Below, piece after piece: positions 17,021 to 24,894 of a stretch of 64,000 bases of DNA. Source of the DNA: Roseburia zhanii (GTDB lineage Bacteria; Bacillota; Clostridia; Lachnospirales; Lachnospiraceae); assembly GCF_014287635.1 (NCBI RefSeq), contig NZ_JACOPH010000006.1, forward strand, positions 62,001-126,000, written 5' to 3'. How positions within the stretch are numbered: position 1 is the first letter of the stretch; each line of letters opens with the position of its first letter. The position numbers and the translations under genes are program-made. Under the pieces are notes generated by a model. It was not told the DNA's origin, ran no database searches, and saw nothing but the letters and a program-made list of their open reading frames with translations.

Positions 17021-17890
17021 TTAGCCGAATAATAATTTTTTTACGCCTTCTACCGGCATTTCTTTTCCGGTATATAGTTTAAAAGCTGCTGCACCCTGCC
17101 ATACTAACATGCCTTCTCCGTTGATACAGATACAGCCGGCTTCTTTTGCTTCTTTTAACAGCTTTGTTTCCTTTGGATTATAAACAGCATCGCATACGAC
17201 AAGACCTTTGCGGAATGCACTTAAGTCTTTTATGACACTCTCATCCTCCATCGGTTTCATGCCAACGATCGTTGCATTTGCAAATATTTCACTGGATTTT
17301 ATCTCTGCTTTCATCTTCTGCTGATCAGCAATGTCATATACATTTACCGTACACTCCGGACAGGATTTTCTGATCTTCTCTGCAGTATCTAACGTTCTCT
17401 GGAAAAAATCGTCCTTAATATTAAAAATCGAAATCTCTCTTGCACCGGATAATGCAGACTGCACCTGAATTGCCGTTGCTGCACCGCCACCACCGGCAAC
17501 AGTGATCTTCTTCCCTTTGATATCGATTCCATGATCTTTTAAATTATCTACAAATCCTTCTCCGTCTGTGATATGTCCGACTAATTTTCCATCTTCATTT
17601 ACGATCGTATTGACTGCACCGATGATCTTTGCCGCCTCGGAAAGCTCGTCCATGTATTTTACGACTTCTGTTTTACATGGCATGGTCACATTACAGCCTC
17701 TCATATGAAAGGTGCGGATCGCTGTGACCGCATCTGCTACCTGTGGAATTTTTACATCAAATGCAAGATATGCATAGTCAATCCCTAATTTTTCAAAACA
17801 GTAATTATACATAGCCGGAGAACCGGAATGTCCTACCGGAGAACCGATCAACCCTAATAAACCTGTTGTTCCTGAAATTCTTTTTTCCAT
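17021..17890 (-). CDS. aroE: Shikimate dehydrogenase
   Basis: 289 residues. The substrate loop is GSPVGHSGSPAMYN. The catalytic Lys is in NVTMPCKTEVVKYMDEL, where the usual VPFK is MPCK. GAVNTI and the NADP-binding AGGGGAATAIQ follow. It reduces 3-dehydroshikimate with NADPH. The start at 17890 has AGGAGG ten bases upstream, and the upstream in-frame ATG does not. The preceding unknown gene ends about 58 bases upstream on the same strand. Confidence 0.94.
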   Translation of the reverse strand: MEKRISGTTGLLGLIGSPVGHSGSPAMYNYCFEKLGIDYAYLAFDVKIPQVADAVTAIRTFHMRGCNVTMPCKTEVVKYMDELSEAAKIIGAVNTIVNEDGKLVGHITDGEGFVDNLKDHGIDIKGKKITVAGGGGAATAIQVQSALSGAREISIFNIKDDFFQRTLDTAEKIRKSCPECTVNVYDIADQQKMKAEIKSSEIFANATIVGMKPMEDESVIKDLSAFRKGLVVCDAVYNPKETKLLKEAKEAGCICINGEGMLVWQGAAAFKLYTGKEMPVEGVKKLLFG

Positions 17891-17948
17891 TTTAAGTATC
17901 CTCCTAGATATATTGTAAGCAGTGTCTATGCCCATTCTACAGGCTTTT

Positions 17949-18350
17949 TTATGATTTCACAAGTGGCAGAAAATCCGGTGTATCTCCACAGAAGAAACCG
18001 CCAAATGCCTGTATCACTTTCTGCATTGCCGTCTTAGCCGCTTCGTAATCGAGCGGATCGATCGATACTAAAAAAACCGTTTTGATATCATGTTCCTTCA
18101 TATAAGCATCGGTCATCTCATCGGCACGGGCCATATCCACTGTTTCAAAATCCACTGATGATGCCGTTTCCGATGGCAGTTCTACTTCTAACACACCGGC
18201 TTCATCCCAGTACTCCATCTCATAATCCTCTTCTAATGCCTCTTTGATCTGTGCTAATCGCACTTCGTCCCGACACATATACATCCACTCTCTTGGGTAT
18301 GTGGGAACACTTTTTTTCCTGATCTTTGCAAGTTTTGACTTATTTCTCAT
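17949..18350 (-). CDS. Unknown protein, 133 residues, upstream of aroE-aroK
   Basis: I do not recognise this family. It is a soluble, acidic protein with a basic N-terminus (RNKSKLAKIRKK). A central region is rich in Glu/Asp with EEDYEMEYWDEAGVLEVELP, followed by a possible alpha/beta segment, IKTVFLVSIDPLDYEAAK, and a hydrophobic end, AFGGFFCGDTPDFLPLV. There is no signal peptide or known motif. A GGGAG site precedes the ATG. It has the same orientation as aroE and no terminator lies between, so it is probably co-transcribed. Confidence 0.75.
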   Translation of the reverse strand: MRNKSKLAKIRKKSVPTYPREWMYMCRDEVRLAQIKEALEEDYEMEYWDEAGVLEVELPSETASSVDFETVDMARADEMTDAYMKEHDIKTVFLVSIDPLDYEAAKTAMQKVIQAFGGFFCGDTPDFLPLVKS

Positions 18351-18456
18351 AAAAATCTCCCAATCTGTTTATTTATTTTTTAGAAACTTAAGGAAATCTT
18401 ACCTTTTTATTCAAATTCAGAACACAATTTCCATATATACTATAAACATAAACAAA

Positions 18457-18586
18457 GGAGTTGTAAAGTCCTGTGGGGCTTGGTCGACTCCGTCAAAAAG
18501 CAATCCCGAAAGGGTTTACATATATCATACTTTTCTCCTTTTCCCTGATTCGGCAGCAGCCGGATACAGGGAATACTTTTTTCTTT
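18457..18586 (+). ncRNA. Candidate structured RNA or leader upstream of the CotF-like gene
   Basis: In a 317-base gene-free stretch, three hairpins follow each other on the plus strand. The first is a nested stem with GGAGTTG (18457-18463) pairing CGACTCC (18485-18491) around AAGTCC-TGTG-GGGCTT. The second is a CCC-GAAA-GGG tetraloop hairpin (18505-18514). The third is a terminator, TTCCCTG...CAGGGAA (18541-18573) plus TTTTTT. It matches no riboswitch class I know. It could be a small RNA or a terminating leader for the gene at 18668. No convincing -35/-10 precedes it (TATACT/TATAAA near 18436). Confidence 0.5.
18541..18586 (+). terminator. Intrinsic terminator of the candidate RNA
   Basis: TTCCCTGATTCGGC pairs with GCCGGATACAGGGAA across AGCA, with one bulged A and one G-U pair, then TACTTTTTTCTTT. 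It lies 80 bases before the CotF-like gene and ends no coding sequence. Confidence 0.75.
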
Positions 18587-18667
18587 CATTACTCCGTATA
18601 ATTTCCCCAACGGCAGACCATACTAAAAGCGATAAATCCAGAAACTTTTTAGTAAAGGAGAAGCCCT

Positions 18668-19126
18668 ATGATATTAACAGAAAAAGAAACACTTGCACTC
18701 AAAGAACTGCAGCAACAGGAAAAAGTCTGCATGGAACACTATACGCTTTATGCCAATACTGCCAAAGACTGTGGCCTGCGTGACTTATTCTCACAGATTG
18801 CACAAGACGAACAGGAACATTATCAGATGTTAGGAGAGGTATTAAAAGGCAAAATACCTTCTTTTTCTCATGCTGCTTCCAAAGCAGATGCATACCATCC
18901 AAAAGCTGCTTATGATCCTACCTCCAGTCAGACAGATAAACAGCATGATGCCCTGCTCTGTGCAGACAGTATCGGAAATGAAAAATTAGTTTCCGGCGAC
19001 TACAATACCAATCTGTTCCAGTTTGCTTCTAATGATGTCCGTAAATTGCTGAATCATATTCAGACAGAAGAACAGGAACATGCTGAAATGATCTATAAAT
19101 ACAAACAGATCAACAATATGGCATAG
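18668..19126 (+). CDS. CotF-like spore coat protein with ferritin-like fold
   Basis: 152 residues, all helical, with two repeated metal-ligand-like motifs: SQIAQDEQEHYQML near residue 45 and HIQTEEQEHAEMI near residue 140. This is the ferritin-like pattern annotated as spore coat protein CotF in clostridia. A polar linker (SHAASKADAYHPKAAYDPT) separates the halves. A strong AAAGGAG site precedes the ATG. It likely acts in the spore coat, or less likely binds iron or handles peroxide. It is alone in its transcription unit and follows the candidate structured RNA. Confidence 0.75.
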   Translation: MILTEKETLALKELQQQEKVCMEHYTLYANTAKDCGLRDLFSQIAQDEQEHYQMLGEVLKGKIPSFSHAASKADAYHPKAAYDPTSSQTDKQHDALLCADSIGNEKLVSGDYNTNLFQFASNDVRKLLNHIQTEEQEHAEMIYKYKQINNMA

Positions 19127-19136
19127 TCTGCATCCT

Positions 19137-19166
19137 ATGAGGAGCAAAACATCTTTTGCTCCTCAT
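19137..19166. terminator. Hairpin after the CotF-like gene
   Basis: ATGAGGAGCAAAA (19137-19149) pairs perfectly with TTTTGCTCCTCAT (19154-19166). No T-run follows on either strand. It separates two convergent genes and may stop transcription from both sides weakly. Confidence 0.6.
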
Positions 19167-19193
19167 ATCCTAGAATAGGTATATGTTTCCTGA

Positions 19194-20081
19194 CTACCTG
19201 TGTTTTCTTCCAAACGCATGCAGTCTTAACATATGCCGGAAACACCACGGACTCTGCCCATACAAAAACAGCATCTTACCAGTCATTCTCCTGTATGGCC
19301 AGGTTATCATATGGTACAAGATACAATACATACCGTTGACCTGCTGTATCATCCAGCGGTATAGAGCGGTCATCTTTCCATAATGTGCACCGTCACACAG
19401 TACAACCGACACCTGCTCTCCCTGTATCTGACAGGCATCAGCCGGTATCTCTGTTTCTTTTAATCCATTCCAGAATGCCTGTGCCATCGCAGATGATCCA
19501 AATGTAAGACTTACATACATCTTTAGCGTTTCCGGTGGTCCGAATACTCCCATAGCAAAAACTGCCAGCCACCAGTGGTATTTTTTTTCTGTGAAAAGCT
19601 TTCTGCCCTTTCGTTCCAGACAAATACCGATCAATGGCATTTCATCATCTGATACGGCATTATAATGCACTAGTTTTCTCTGACCTTTAGGGATCAGACG
19701 GTTTGCATGGTAGATTCCTGCTTCTGCTCCTGTATTGATCCCATATTGTCCTTTCCAGAATTCGATCAGCCATGTCTTTCCCTGATAATCAAAATAGACC
19801 GGATAATGATCGAAGATCATATTGAAATGAGGGGCAAGGGCATCATACAGTGCTTCATAACCGTACTTCCTCTGCCAGGCATCCTCTGTACTCACCAGTA
19901 TCTCCTCTTCCGGTTTACATACAAATCCAAACGGTTTTGTCAAAATGGACAACTGCCCTGCTCTTTCTTCTTCTCCCATCTGTCTTAACTTTATCCTGCT
20001 TCTGCACCTTCTTGCAGCCATGCAGATGACTATAAGGATCACCAGAACTTCCATTGCACATACTATGATCTGAGCCTGCAT
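19194..20081 (-). CDS. DUF4474 membrane-anchored protein
   Basis: 295 residues. An N-terminal membrane helix (VCAMEVLVILIVICMAA) is followed by a domain I match to DUF4474 from memory: LTKPFGFVCKPEEE, DAWQRKYGYEALYDALAPH, and the block FDYQGKTWLIEFWKGQYGI. The function is unknown. It is the last gene of the 16-kb surface/signalling locus, 60 bases after the BMP-like gene, with an AGGAG site before the ATG. The C-terminus is long and basic. The hairpin at 19137-19166 may end the operon. Confidence 0.75.
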   Translation of the reverse strand: MQAQIIVCAMEVLVILIVICMAARRCRSRIKLRQMGEEERAGQLSILTKPFGFVCKPEEEILVSTEDAWQRKYGYEALYDALAPHFNMIFDHYPVYFDYQGKTWLIEFWKGQYGINTGAEAGIYHANRLIPKGQRKLVHYNAVSDDEMPLIGICLERKGRKLFTEKKYHWWLAVFAMGVFGPPETLKMYVSLTFGSSAMAQAFWNGLKETEIPADACQIQGEQVSVVLCDGAHYGKMTALYRWMIQQVNGMYCILYHMITWPYRRMTGKMLFLYGQSPWCFRHMLRLHAFGRKHR

Positions 20082-20141
20082 ATCCTGCTCCTGTCTTTTT
20101 TATTAGAATATGCCGGATCTATCTCTGTTGTTCACACAACC

Positions 20142-21362
20142 CTATTGATACTCCCCCTGACGGATTGTGATCACATCATCTAAAATATAATGAAATGAGG
20201 GTGCTGAACTTTTTTCATTTTCCTGATAGCCTTTCCTTAGATCGATCTTATCTGACGGATCATTGATATCCGTTCCGGTATACTCTCCACAGAAGACCTG
20301 CAGCTGTTTTCTCTTAAACTTCTGTACCAGTGTATCTATACATTCCCTGCTTCCTTCTGCTGCTGTAAATTCATTCAATGCAAGCATCTGTATCCAATCC
20401 TGCTCAAATCCGGCAGAAACATCATTCCCATGAATATTCCCATTTATACAATCCTCAATATTTTTCTTTTTCAGCACTGCTGCTACCGCCTGTTCGATAT
20501 AAGGTTCCCAGTTGATCTTTGTACCTGTCAGATACGTCGTCGGTGCAATATCTGCCATACTGTCATTATAACTGACATAATAAACCGGACGGCTGCTGTC
20601 TGTTTCTTCACAGGCTACTGCCGGACCTATTGTATCAGAATGCTGCGAGATCACCACACAGCCTTCATCGATCAGCTGTTCCGCACATACCTTTTCTAAA
20701 TAATAATCCTCCCAGATATTTGTATACTGCACAGTCATTACTGCCTCCGGCACAATGGAGCGTATACCGATAATAAATGCAGTATATCCGGAAACAACTT
20801 CCGGATTTTCATATGCCCCGACATATCCGACTTTTGCCTGCTCCTTTGTGATCACTCCATTCCCGATCAGTTCTTTTAATTTCATACCCGCTATCACACC
20901 TGAAATATATCTCCCCTGATAGATCGTCCCCATAAACGTATGATAATTTTCATAGACCGGGCTCACATTTGCATTGTTACAAGCCGCCTGACAGAATTCT
21001 ACATCCGGATACCGTCCGGCATATTCCTTTACCGTATCTCCGTAACCGTAACTGTTTGTAAAGATCAGTTGACATCCCTCTGTGAGCAGTTCATCTAAAG
21101 CATCTCCCACAAAATCCTCCGGTACATTAAACTTCGTGACCGTTTCTATCTGACTGCCATACTTCTGTTCTACTTCTTTTTGGGCTTTTACAAAATTTCC
21201 TGTATATCCGGTACTGATATCCCCCACATAAACGAATCCAGCCTTCACTGTCCGGTCCGCGACTCTTCCATCCGTTATCTTGTGAATACCATAGGTTAAC
21301 AGGATCATTATCACTGCGGTCATCGCAGCAAGCATATATAATCTGATTCTATCACGTTTCAT
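20142..21362 (-). CDS. Membrane-tethered BMP/PnrA-like solute-binding protein
   Basis: About 406 residues. A membrane helix (LYMLAAMTAVIMILLTYGI) is followed by a periplasmic-binding-protein fold of the basic-membrane-protein type: KAGFVYVGDISTGYTGNF, VGYVGAYENPEVVSGYTAF and CVVISQHSDTIGPAVA. PnrA proteins bind purine nucleosides as lipoproteins of an ABC importer. Here there is no lipobox cysteine and no ABC permease or ATPase next to it, so it is more likely a sensor subunit. ATG at 21362 overlaps the sensor gene by 11 bases (site AAGGAG), implying coupled expression with the HD-GYP protein. Confidence 0.8.
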   Translation of the reverse strand: MKRDRIRLYMLAAMTAVIMILLTYGIHKITDGRVADRTVKAGFVYVGDISTGYTGNFVKAQKEVEQKYGSQIETVTKFNVPEDFVGDALDELLTEGCQLIFTNSYGYGDTVKEYAGRYPDVEFCQAACNNANVSPVYENYHTFMGTIYQGRYISGVIAGMKLKELIGNGVITKEQAKVGYVGAYENPEVVSGYTAFIIGIRSIVPEAVMTVQYTNIWEDYYLEKVCAEQLIDEGCVVISQHSDTIGPAVACEETDSSRPVYYVSYNDSMADIAPTTYLTGTKINWEPYIEQAVAAVLKKKNIEDCINGNIHGNDVSAGFEQDWIQMLALNEFTAAEGSRECIDTLVQKFKRKQLQVFCGEYTGTDINDPSDKIDLRKGYQENEKSSAPSFHYILDDVITIRQGEYQ

Positions 21363-24300
21363 CTTCCTGCTCCTTATCCTCTGCTCTTGTATACATATGA
21401 AGCACATCTATGGTTCCATTCTCAAGCAGCTTTAAGAAAATATCTGTAAGCTGTGGATCAAACTGTGTACCCCTTCCTTTTTTTAATTCATTCAGAACAT
21501 ATTCCATATCCATCTGTTTCCGGTAGATCCGGTTTGCCGTCATTGCATCAAATGCATCTGCTATTCCGATAATACGCGCATTTAATGGGATTTCATCCCC
21601 TTTCAGTCCATAAAGATATCCGCTGCCATCATATCTTTCATGATGATAAAGCGCACCATCTGCCACATGGTCGATCAGAGTAAAATTCTTTAAGATTTCT
21701 GCTCCCTTCTTTACATGGGACTGCATCAGCACATATTCCTCTTCCGTCAGCCTTTCCGGCTTATTTAACACACGGTCTGGTATTGCGATTTTTCCGATAT
21801 CATGCAGAAGTGCCATTTTCCTTAAATCCTCACATTCCTGCCTGCTATAACCTAATTCTTTTGCGATCAATGCTGAATAGTCCGCTACCCGCAGGGAATG
21901 TTTACTTGTACTTACATCTTTTGCATCTACTGCCTGTGCAATCGTAAGGATGGTTTCATTTCCCATCTGAAGCTGTTTTTTTGTCCACTCGAGTTCCATC
22001 CTTTGTAATTTTATAGTTTTCTGGATCTGTGTTCTGAAAAACATCCAGCCCAGATATAGTATGATGACCATAGACACAACTGCTGCATAAAGCTGAAACC
22101 ACCAGTTTTCATATATTTCATGTTCTTTTTTTACCGGATATGTTGTTTCTGCCATGACACGGTCACCCTTTGTATCAAGAACTGCCACATGGAATGTATA
22201 ATCACCGGAAGGCAGATTCGTATATACAACACTGTTCATGCTGCTTTGATAGAATTCTTTTGGTGATCTGTCAAATCCTTCTAAATACACCTGTATCTTT
22301 GGATCATTGATCGAATAATTAACGATCTCCGGTAATAGTTCTATGGTATTTGCTCCCTGTGGTATGGTTATGGTCTCACCTTTTTCAACTGCATATTGTT
22401 CACCATCTACCTTTATCTTCTGCAGAAGCATACGATAGGAACGGTTTTTGATATCATACTGTTCCAGATTGATGCTGACCACTCCCCTGTCACCGGACAG
22501 ATACAGATTTCCTGCATCGTCTGTGTAATTCCATGCATTTGGCGTCAGGGACAACCGCAGTCCCTGTTTGACATCAAGAAGTTCATAATTTAATTTTTTC
22601 CCAGACAGCAGTTCCTCTTTATCTGCCACATAGATCCCCGCAGAACCTAATACAAAGAGTTCTCCATTCCTGCCTTCTACAAGATCATAGTTATTATAAT
22701 ATGGGAATTGTCCGAAATAACGGATCTTTCCCGCTGCATCCTGATAACACAGCCCGCTTCCTGTTACAATAAACAATCCCTCGTTTTCTTTATCCGGTAT
22801 CATTCTTAATATGATTTCCGAACTCAGGCCGTTCTTCCGGTCTAATATTTCTGTGACCTTATGATCTCTGATAACTGCAATCCCATTCCCATCTGTCCCA
22901 GCATACAGACTGCCATCATAATTTTCATAAACAGACAGTACTTTCTGATTCTTCAGTCCCTGTTCTTCTCCGATCGTGTCATAGACATTTCCATCTTTGA
23001 TAAATGTAATACCCCCATCTCCACCTGCAACGATCGTATGGTCATTTAACTCTGTGACAAACCGGAACTTCTCTCCTGAGGTTCCTTTCTGTTCTTCATG
23101 GTCCACCGCTGTTCCGTCTTCATTTATCTCCCACAATCCCCTTCCAAATGTACATACCCAGAGGTGGTTCCGGGAATCCACAAACAGGCATCGTACTCTT
23201 GCGCCTTGAAATATCTGTGCAACAGGATCATCTTCTATTATATTGTGTTGCGGATCGATCACATCTATCCCATGATCTGTCCCAAAATAAAGCCTGTTTC
23301 CCCAGCCTGTTACCGTATTGACTACCTGTTCCGGAATATCGGCTTCTTCATAGATTTCTGTAAATGCTGACGGACATAACCTCAACAGACCGGATCTTGA
23401 CGAAGCAAACCAGAGGTTTCCCTGGTAATCAACTAACATACTTTCGATCGAACTGTTAAAGTTTCCGGTATCGATCACATGATATGATCTTTTTTCATCC
23501 AGATAACCTGCCCCATTATCTGCACAGATAAATATCCTGTTATCTTCCGATACATACAACGCATTGATCTTTTGCAGCTCATTACAGCTTTTTGCAGATG
23601 CTTTCCATAAAGAATCCTCCCTGATCTGATAAACTTCAATACTGTTTCCGGACGTTCCGGCATACAATATTCCTGATGCATCAAATGCACAGCTGTGATA
23701 TGATTTTCCTTCTTTTTTCAGAGACTGTTTTGCAAGGATCTCTGACCCGCGTACAAGATAAAGTTCACCTGCTTCTGTGACAACTGCAACATTTCCATCT
23801 GCATCCGCACTGATACTGTCTGCGTATGTGATCTCCGGTATCACCGTCTGTACCCTTAATCCTCCGGATAAAGTCATAATGACCAGTCCATCCGTCGTCC
23901 CTACATAATAACAGCCATTTGCACTCTCTGTGATACAGTGCACAGAATCCGATGGCAGACCATTGTCTTTATTGACAATATTTGAAATCTCCTGATTGAT
24001 ACAGATTGATAATCCTCCGTCATTTGTCCCTATCCACAGCCGTCCCGCAACATCTGTATATAAACAATTGACATTCTTAACTGATGGGAAGTCTTTGATC
24101 AGCTGAAACTGGCTTCCACTATACCGATATAATCCTCCATACGTACCGATCCAGAGTACACCGTCTTTTGTCCGGGCAATATCATTTGCTTCTCCTCCCA
24201 GCAGACCATTCTCTCTGGCGTAGACTGTCTGTACATATCTCTGGTAATCCGTATTTAATTCTTTTGCTGATGTGGTTTCCGGGAGCATAAAAACAAGGAA

Positions 24301-24876
24301 TACCGGTATCCACAGTACTCCTATGCCCTTTAACTTCTTTTTTTTGAAATTCTGTACAACAAGATACAAAAACATGATCACTAAGACTTTATCTAAAAAG
24401 TCAAGATAAAATTCTCCTAAAATATGGCTTATGACACTGTTGAGTCCCAGTTTCATAAAAAGACAGGCAGTTCCATCTCCCCATTGGTTGCCGGTAGATC
24501 CTCCTGCAAAGATATAATTAAGCGGCGTAGATATAAGTGTCGATAAGGCTGCTACTGAAAATGCGGTTGACATTGCCCCAAACAACGTATTCAAATATCC
24601 TTTTTTGGCACAGATGCCAACTGCAAAACCGACTGCTGCATTGGTTAATGCATAAAATACTGCTGTTTTTACATGAATGCTGTACATGATATTAACTGCT
24701 GCCCCTGCGATCGCTCCACAGACCGGTCCATAAACATAAGCAGCTATAACTGTTCCCACAGAATCAAACCATGCCGGAAGGTTCAATATCTCTGCCGCCT
24801 TTCTTCCAATATAATTGATCAAAATACATCCTGCAATAAAAAAACAAAACTGACAACTCTTTTTTATCCGTATCAT
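21352..24876 (-). CDS. Giant sensor: S-component-like membrane domain, beta-propeller, Y_Y_Y, HD-GYP
   Basis: 1174 residues. Residues 1-190 are about six membrane helices with LPAWFDSVGTVIAAYVYGP, like ECF-transporter substrate-specific components. Residues 205-840 hold many two-component-regulator propeller repeats (for example DGVLWIGTYGGLYRYSG and GNLWFASSRSGLLRL). A Y_Y_Y domain follows (about 850-915), then a helix (925-947), a short coiled coil and an HD-GYP domain (about 985-1155). HD-GYP motifs are LLHDIGKIAIPD (His/Asp 1025-1026) and HHERYDGSGYL, where GYP is GYL. HD-GYP domains hydrolyse c-di-GMP in active members. An outside ligand would thus control c-di-GMP. It overlaps the BMP gene by 11 bases. 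Confidence 0.85.
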   Translation of the reverse strand: MIRIKKSCQFCFFIAGCILINYIGRKAAEILNLPAWFDSVGTVIAAYVYGPVCGAIAGAAVNIMYSIHVKTAVFYALTNAAVGFAVGICAKKGYLNTLFGAMSTAFSVAALSTLISTPLNYIFAGGSTGNQWGDGTACLFMKLGLNSVISHILGEFYLDFLDKVLVIMFLYLVVQNFKKKKLKGIGVLWIPVFLVFMLPETTSAKELNTDYQRYVQTVYARENGLLGGEANDIARTKDGVLWIGTYGGLYRYSGSQFQLIKDFPSVKNVNCLYTDVAGRLWIGTNDGGLSICINQEISNIVNKDNGLPSDSVHCITESANGCYYVGTTDGLVIMTLSGGLRVQTVIPEITYADSISADADGNVAVVTEAGELYLVRGSEILAKQSLKKEGKSYHSCAFDASGILYAGTSGNSIEVYQIREDSLWKASAKSCNELQKINALYVSEDNRIFICADNGAGYLDEKRSYHVIDTGNFNSSIESMLVDYQGNLWFASSRSGLLRLCPSAFTEIYEEADIPEQVVNTVTGWGNRLYFGTDHGIDVIDPQHNIIEDDPVAQIFQGARVRCLFVDSRNHLWVCTFGRGLWEINEDGTAVDHEEQKGTSGEKFRFVTELNDHTIVAGGDGGITFIKDGNVYDTIGEEQGLKNQKVLSVYENYDGSLYAGTDGNGIAVIRDHKVTEILDRKNGLSSEIILRMIPDKENEGLFIVTGSGLCYQDAAGKIRYFGQFPYYNNYDLVEGRNGELFVLGSAGIYVADKEELLSGKKLNYELLDVKQGLRLSLTPNAWNYTDDAGNLYLSGDRGVVSINLEQYDIKNRSYRMLLQKIKVDGEQYAVEKGETITIPQGANTIELLPEIVNYSINDPKIQVYLEGFDRSPKEFYQSSMNSVVYTNLPSGDYTFHVAVLDTKGDRVMAETTYPVKKEHEIYENWWFQLYAAVVSMVIILYLGWMFFRTQIQKTIKLQRMELEWTKKQLQMGNETILTIAQAVDAKDVSTSKHSLRVADYSALIAKELGYSRQECEDLRKMALLHDIGKIAIPDRVLNKPERLTEEEYVLMQSHVKKGAEILKNFTLIDHVADGALYHHERYDGSGYLYGLKGDEIPLNARIIGIADAFDAMTANRIYRKQMDMEYVLNELKKGRGTQFDPQLTDIFLKLLENGTIDVLHMYTRAEDKEQEDET

Positions 24877-24894
24877 ATACCCTCTTCATTCCGT

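Noticed and set aside
18244..18783. 179-codon plus-strand frame covering the candidate RNA
   Set aside because: It starts inside the opposite gene, has no ribosome site, and runs through the terminator and into the CotF-like gene in another frame.
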